Assembly: GCA_035578905.1 (NCBI GenBank)
Contig: JAQJVL010000046.1
Location: 2,540,730-2,604,729, forward strand
Direction of reading: 5' to 3'
DNA from: Stictocephala bisonia
Taxonomy: Eukaryota; Arthropoda; Insecta; Hemiptera; Membracidae
DNA length: 64,000 bases
The position numbers and the translations under genes were made by a program. Position 1 is the first letter of the stretch. Each line of letters starts with the position of its first letter. The notes beneath the pieces were generated by a model. That model was not told the DNA's origin and did no database searches. It worked only from the letters and a program-made list of their open reading frames with translations. This document shows positions 60,093-64,000 of this stretch, in pieces.

Positions 60093-60650
60093 ATGTCCGT
60101 GTTCTTGTCGGCTTCTGTAATAGATTGTCCGTATTTTGTACGGACAGTGTGTATTTTGAGGCTGATGTCCGTGTTATTGTCGGCTTCTGTAATAAATTGT
60201 CCGTATTTTGTATGGACACTGTGTATTTTGAGACTGATGACTTTTTGTGTCAGCTTCTGTAATAGATTGTCCGTATTTTTTACGGACAGTGTGTATTTTG
60301 AGGCTGATGTCCGTGTTCTTGTCGGCTTCTGTAATAAATTGTCCGTATTTTGTATGGACACTGTGTATTTGAGACTGATGACTTTTAGTGTCAGCTTCTG
60401 TAATAGATTGTCCGTATTTTTTACGGACAGTGTGTATTTTGAGGCTGATGTCCGTGTTCTTGTCGGCTTCTGTAATAGATTGTCCGTTTTTTTACGGACA
60501 GTGTGTATTTTGAGGCTGATGTCCGTGTTCTTGTCGGCTTCTGTAATAGATTGTCCGTATTTTGTACAGACAGTGTGTATTTTGAGACTGAAGACTTGTC
60601 ATGTCAGCTTCTGTAGTAGATTGTCCATATTTTGTATGGGCATTCAACTT
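60093..60650. repeat. 72-bp hairpin-bearing satellite, about 8 copies
   Basis: Exact 72-bp spacing at the left end (60093, 60165). Each unit has TGTCCGTGTTCTTGTCGGC, CTGTAATAGAT and the stem-loop TGTCCGTATTTTGTACGGAC (8-bp arms). A second unit type reads GACTTTTTGTGTCAGC in place of the first segment, alternating with it in part of the array. Confidence 0.9.
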
Positions 60651-60654
60651 ATTA

Positions 60655-60930
60655 AAATATAAATTTGATACATTTTTGGATTCTGAGTAATAATGATGTA
60701 AATGTGATTTACAGTAAAAACTCGTTAAAATTCTGGTAATTTTTTGTTCAAACTAGGTTAACATTATTACACATTGTAATAACATTTTAAAAAATGCATA
60801 TGATATAACGTATAATTGTGTAATTCGATTTTTCGTAAGTTTATTAGTTCTTTCGAAAACAGCCTTCAAACTCGGGAGCACATAATTTCTCCGCCGACAG
60901 TTGTGGTATCGTTGAGACCGTGTGAACGAT
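60655..60930 (+). mobile_element. Solo arm of the foldback element
   Basis: Aligns with the right arm of foldback copy 2: AAAATATAAATTTGATAC, GTAATAATGATGTAAATGTG, TTTTTTGTTCAAACTAGG and CGGGAGCACATAATTTCTCC against GGGTGCACATAATTTCTGC. No partner arm lies nearby. Confidence 0.65.
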
Positions 60931-61409
60931 ACTCTTGTAGTTGTAACATATACTTTAGGCCTAGGATCTAAGTTACGATTTGATTCAATTAATATGTGTA
61001 TTTTAATGCTTCATACAACTTGGTATGTATAAATTGCAAATATACTTACACTCCATGAGTGGTATTTACTGCATTCATTACTGCGTTCCTTCATTTACTG
61101 TGTAACAAATTACGTATCGTCTTGTGTTTTTTGTTACACTCCGTCTTGAAAACGCGCTATGGAAAACTAGCCTTAAACATGAGCTCATGTTGAACAAGTT
61201 TTATATGTTATTTTGCCTCATTTACATCCAATATTATTGATGTGATATACAATATTCCCTTTATCCAACATTTCTCGGTAAATCGACTGTTCAAATATAC
61301 ATTTTTAACTGTGCTTTCGAGAATAAACGTAGAAGCTATTAAGATTAAGATATACGTAGTTGTTATCTGAATACAAATTAATGTTAGTTAAATCGTCATA
61401 TGATTTTTA
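60931..61409. other. Non-coding interval
   Basis: No gene or repeat recognised. Confidence 0.5.
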
Positions 61410-62050
61410 TGTTTTTTTTTATAGCTGCCACAGCTGTGAGATCACAAAATCGTGACAGTCCAGCTACCAGATTTGTTGCTTGTTTAAAACTGCCCAGGTT
61501 GTATGTACAGTTTTTAAGAATTGCGGTGGACGCGAACAGAATCACGCCCCCACAAATAGTGTTCACACTAAAGCGGTCGATGTCCAACTTAATAGGGTCC
61601 TGAGAGCTATTAGTAGCACTCTCATGTCAACTCCACTACCTTGGCTCCAGATGCTGTGCAATATAGATCCTCCACAGATGAGATACGTCAGGAGGCACTA
61701 CTCAAATAATTCAATGAGATCTTGAATGCCCCGCACCTCCCCATTACCCAAGATCTTCTTCATCAGAACGGTCGCTTAAAATCTCTAAACCCACCCCTAC
61801 GTACTGCTTTCCATATGAGCAGAACAAACGTCTCGCCCAGTACCAGCTAAGCCGTAGCGTGGAACAGTTTTGATGGACGAAATAAGTTTTTTCAAACAAG
61901 GACGATCCATCAATACCTGTAGGTGGGATGAACCTTCCTCGTAGGGAATTGACACTGTTGAATCGGTTCCGAATTATTGGCGATGGCAGATGCAATTACT
62001 GGATGTATAAATGGGATCATTGGACCTCCAGGTTTATGATTGGATTAGAA
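61410..62050 (+). pseudogene. LINE reverse transcriptase C-terminal remnant
   Basis: The plus strand, across frameshifts, encodes HTKAVDVQLNRVLRAISSTL and PLPWLQMLCNIDPPQMRYVR (usual pattern: VD..LN..MR.I.G, then WLP.L..I.PP.lRR). Further on it encodes LLNRFRIIGDGRC and WMYKWDHW (pattern: LNR.RTG.GRC...KW). These are landmarks of Jockey-type ORF2 C-termini. It is the same family as 57660-58790 and preserves that element's uninterrupted hAT target site. Confidence 0.75.
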
Positions 62051-62279
62051 ATTATCAATTAAATTACAATATTGTGGCACTATTAATCAAACATAAAATA
62101 ACTATTAGATCATTTTAGATTTAGTAACCTCAACAGTATTGTGTCCCATTCATTTTCGTGATGAAAAAGTTAAAAATTGATTTTTGTAGCAAGAAGAAGT
62201 GTTTTAGTTGTTATTATTATTATTATTTTAATCTTTTGAGGAGCATAGAGTAAATATGCACTTTCTAAACGCTTCTGAA

Positions 62280-62640
62280 AATAAGATATCTTGTTAAAAC
62301 GTGGTGAAATATGAGTTTATACTTCTTGAGGAGGTTTATTTCGACCGCGGAAAACTCGTTTTTTACCGAAAGATCAAAAAACTAGTATTTATATCTGATT
62401 TTTCAACAGTTTTCCTGTTCCTTTTTTATGTTGAACACGAATATATAATTGGTTTCTAAATTAAATAAATTTCTTAATCCGAGAAACACGGTTTTTACTT
62501 ACCTAACCAAACATAACCTAACTTGTCCTAATTGTCTTTTTACTCAAATAAAATTCGTAATTCGCGTTAAAGTCCGGTGCCTGGCCTCCGGATATTATCT
62601 CGAGAATAACTGTCGTAGACCAAAATTCAAATTTGTGTTC
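62280..62640 (-). repeat. Dispersed repeat R, copy 2 (reversed)
   Basis: Reverse-complement relative of 50230-50610. It contains ACCTAACCAAACATAACCTA, a word common in AT-rich insect repeats. There is no copy of the 455-codon ORF beside it. Confidence 0.65.
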
Positions 62641-63271
62641 ATCATAAAAATTGACATCAGAACAAAAATAAAAAACAATGATGAAAAAATCACGAAAATA
62701 ATGGAGATGTATTGAATAATAACATTTCCGATTTTTTAAAATAAAACGTTATTTCCACGGAATAAAAAGTGTTTTATCAGAAAATATAGACCTTATTCTA
62801 CCAACTGGTGATAAAAACTCAAAATTTTTGGTGATGCGTTTAAAAACTGCATAAATACCAAATATACTTTTGAATAAGGATTTCACACAGTACTTTTTCT
62901 TCATGGATATTATTATCTAGATACTTTAAGCACTGCCAAAGATTCAACTGGTCTGACGTCCTGCTGTGTATTTTCCAGTGGGCTTTAAATCTGTACTGGG
63001 AACTTACTCGGACACTTAAATGATAAACAGTTCTACACTATAATTTTACTCATGCGTGTTTTTAACTCTATGGTTGTGCCCTAACAGAGAGTTTCAATTG
63101 GAATTTTGTTATAATATAATTAAAATACAATATTAGTATCAATATGTTGTGACATTTACATTTTTGATTTAACAATTTTTATTTCAGTATGAAAGCATCA
63201 TAGAGATAAGTTAAATGGGATGGAAAAGGAATATCAGAGTGCTAAATCTACAATGATCTGCAGAGTCTGCA
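62641..63271. other. AT-rich non-coding interval
   Basis: No gene recognised. Confidence 0.5.
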
Positions 63272-64000
63272 GAGGCTGTCAGCCATGTTGGTTTTAATCC
63301 CATAAGAACAATGTTATTTTCGAACTGTATGTACGATCACCGCCTTGCGATTTTATCTTCTCATGGAAAGAATGTCAGCCATTTTGATTTTAATCCCATA
63401 AAAACATTGTTATTTTCGAACTGTATGTACGATAACCGCCTTGCGATTTTATCTTCTCATGGAAAGAATGTCAGCCATGTTGGTTTTAATCCCATAAGAA
63501 CAATGTTATTTTCGAACTGTATGTACGATCACCGCCTTGCGATTTTATCTTTTCATGGAAAGTCTGTCAGCCATGTTGGTTTTAATCCCATAAAAACAGT
63601 GTTATTTTCGAACTGTATGTACGATCACCGCCTTGCGTTTTTATCTTCTCATGGAAAGTCTGTCAGCCATGTTAGTTTTAATCCCATAAGAGCAATGTTA
63701 TTTTCGAACTGTATGTAAGATCATCGCCTTTCGATTTTATCTTCTCATGGAAAGTCTGTCAGCCATGTTGGTTTTAATCCCATAAGAACAATGTTATTTT
63801 CGAACTGTATGTAAGATCATCGCCTTCCGATTTTATCTTCTCATGGAAAGTCTGTCAGCCATGTTAGTTTTAATCCCATAAGAACAATGTTATTTTCGAA
63901 CTGTATGTACGATCACCGCCTTGCGATTTTATCTTCTCATGGAAAGAATGTCAGCCATGTTGGTTTTAATCCCATAAGAACAATGTTATTTTCGAACTGT
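63272..64000. repeat. 96-bp satellite running off the window
   Basis: Units of 96 bp: TCAGCCATGTTGGTTTTAAT, CCCATAAGAACAATGTTATT, TTCGAACTGTATGTACGATC, ACCGCCTTGCGATTTTATCT, TCTCATGGAAAGAATG. About 7.6 copies lie in the window and the array continues to the right. Copies differ by only a few bases. The 135-codon plus frame is a by-product of 32 codons per unit. Confidence 0.95.

Noticed and set aside
63311..63718. 135-codon plus-strand frame in the 96-bp array
   Set aside because: The unit is 32 codons long, and later units in the same array are closed by a TAA created by one substitution.

Overview
This is a eukaryotic window, almost certainly from an arthropod and probably an insect. It is AT-rich and intron-scale, with tRNA-derived SINEs, several lineages of non-LTR retrotransposon, hAT, Tc1/mariner-like and TTAA-type DNA transposons, and an intronless ORF of a multicopy family I recall from hemipteran and other arthropod genomes. 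I see no prokaryotic gene organisation, no CRISPR, no rRNA and no convincing host gene. About one third of the window is tandem repeat, and most of the rest is decayed mobile elements in AT-rich sequence I cannot assign.

Layout. 1-5 kb: an 18-bp satellite split by a G-rich 36-bp minisatellite, a tRNA-derived SINE, a 17-bp array and a 65-bp array of about 29 copies. 6.8-11.9 kb: three copies of a second SINE family, two small inverted-repeat elements and an LTR-element remnant with a tRNA-Ser-like primer binding site. 12.1-13.6 kb: a 49-bp dyad-rich satellite. 13.9-19.9 kb: a (TG)143 tract touching a Tc1/mariner-like element, then three inverted-repeat elements (1.6 kb, 0.96 kb with TA flanks, 0.54 kb with TTAA flanks). 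21-22.4 kb: another G-rich array. 22.6-26.6 kb: two copies of a long-armed foldback element, one holding a nested LINE tail. 30-40.6 kb: a 10.6-kb satellite (69/69/71-bp subfamilies) with nested higher-order repeats. 41.2-46.1 kb: a 78-bp array next to a nearly full-length but broken two-ORF LINE. 47.8-48.8 kb: 21 tandem copies of a Pol III A-box unit ending in one B-box. 49.1-52.3 kb: a LINE fragment, a dispersed repeat and the 455-codon ORF. 52.7-57.7 kb: a 24-bp array, G-rich arrays and a perfect 508-bp palindrome. 57.7-64 kb: paired LINE fragments, one interrupted by a hAT element whose target site is confirmed by the other copy, then 72-bp and 96-bp arrays, the last running off the window.

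Common themes. (1) One G-rich minisatellite family with single-base-loop G-quadruplex motifs sits at six array loci, two with head-to-head inversions. (2) Three unrelated elements each carry a short inverted duplication of adjacent sequence; two disrupt recognisable ORFs, and a 250-bp-arm palindrome may be the large-scale version. (3) Several satellites are diverged dimers or carry higher-order repeats. Long ORFs inside arrays follow from unit lengths divisible by three and are not genes.
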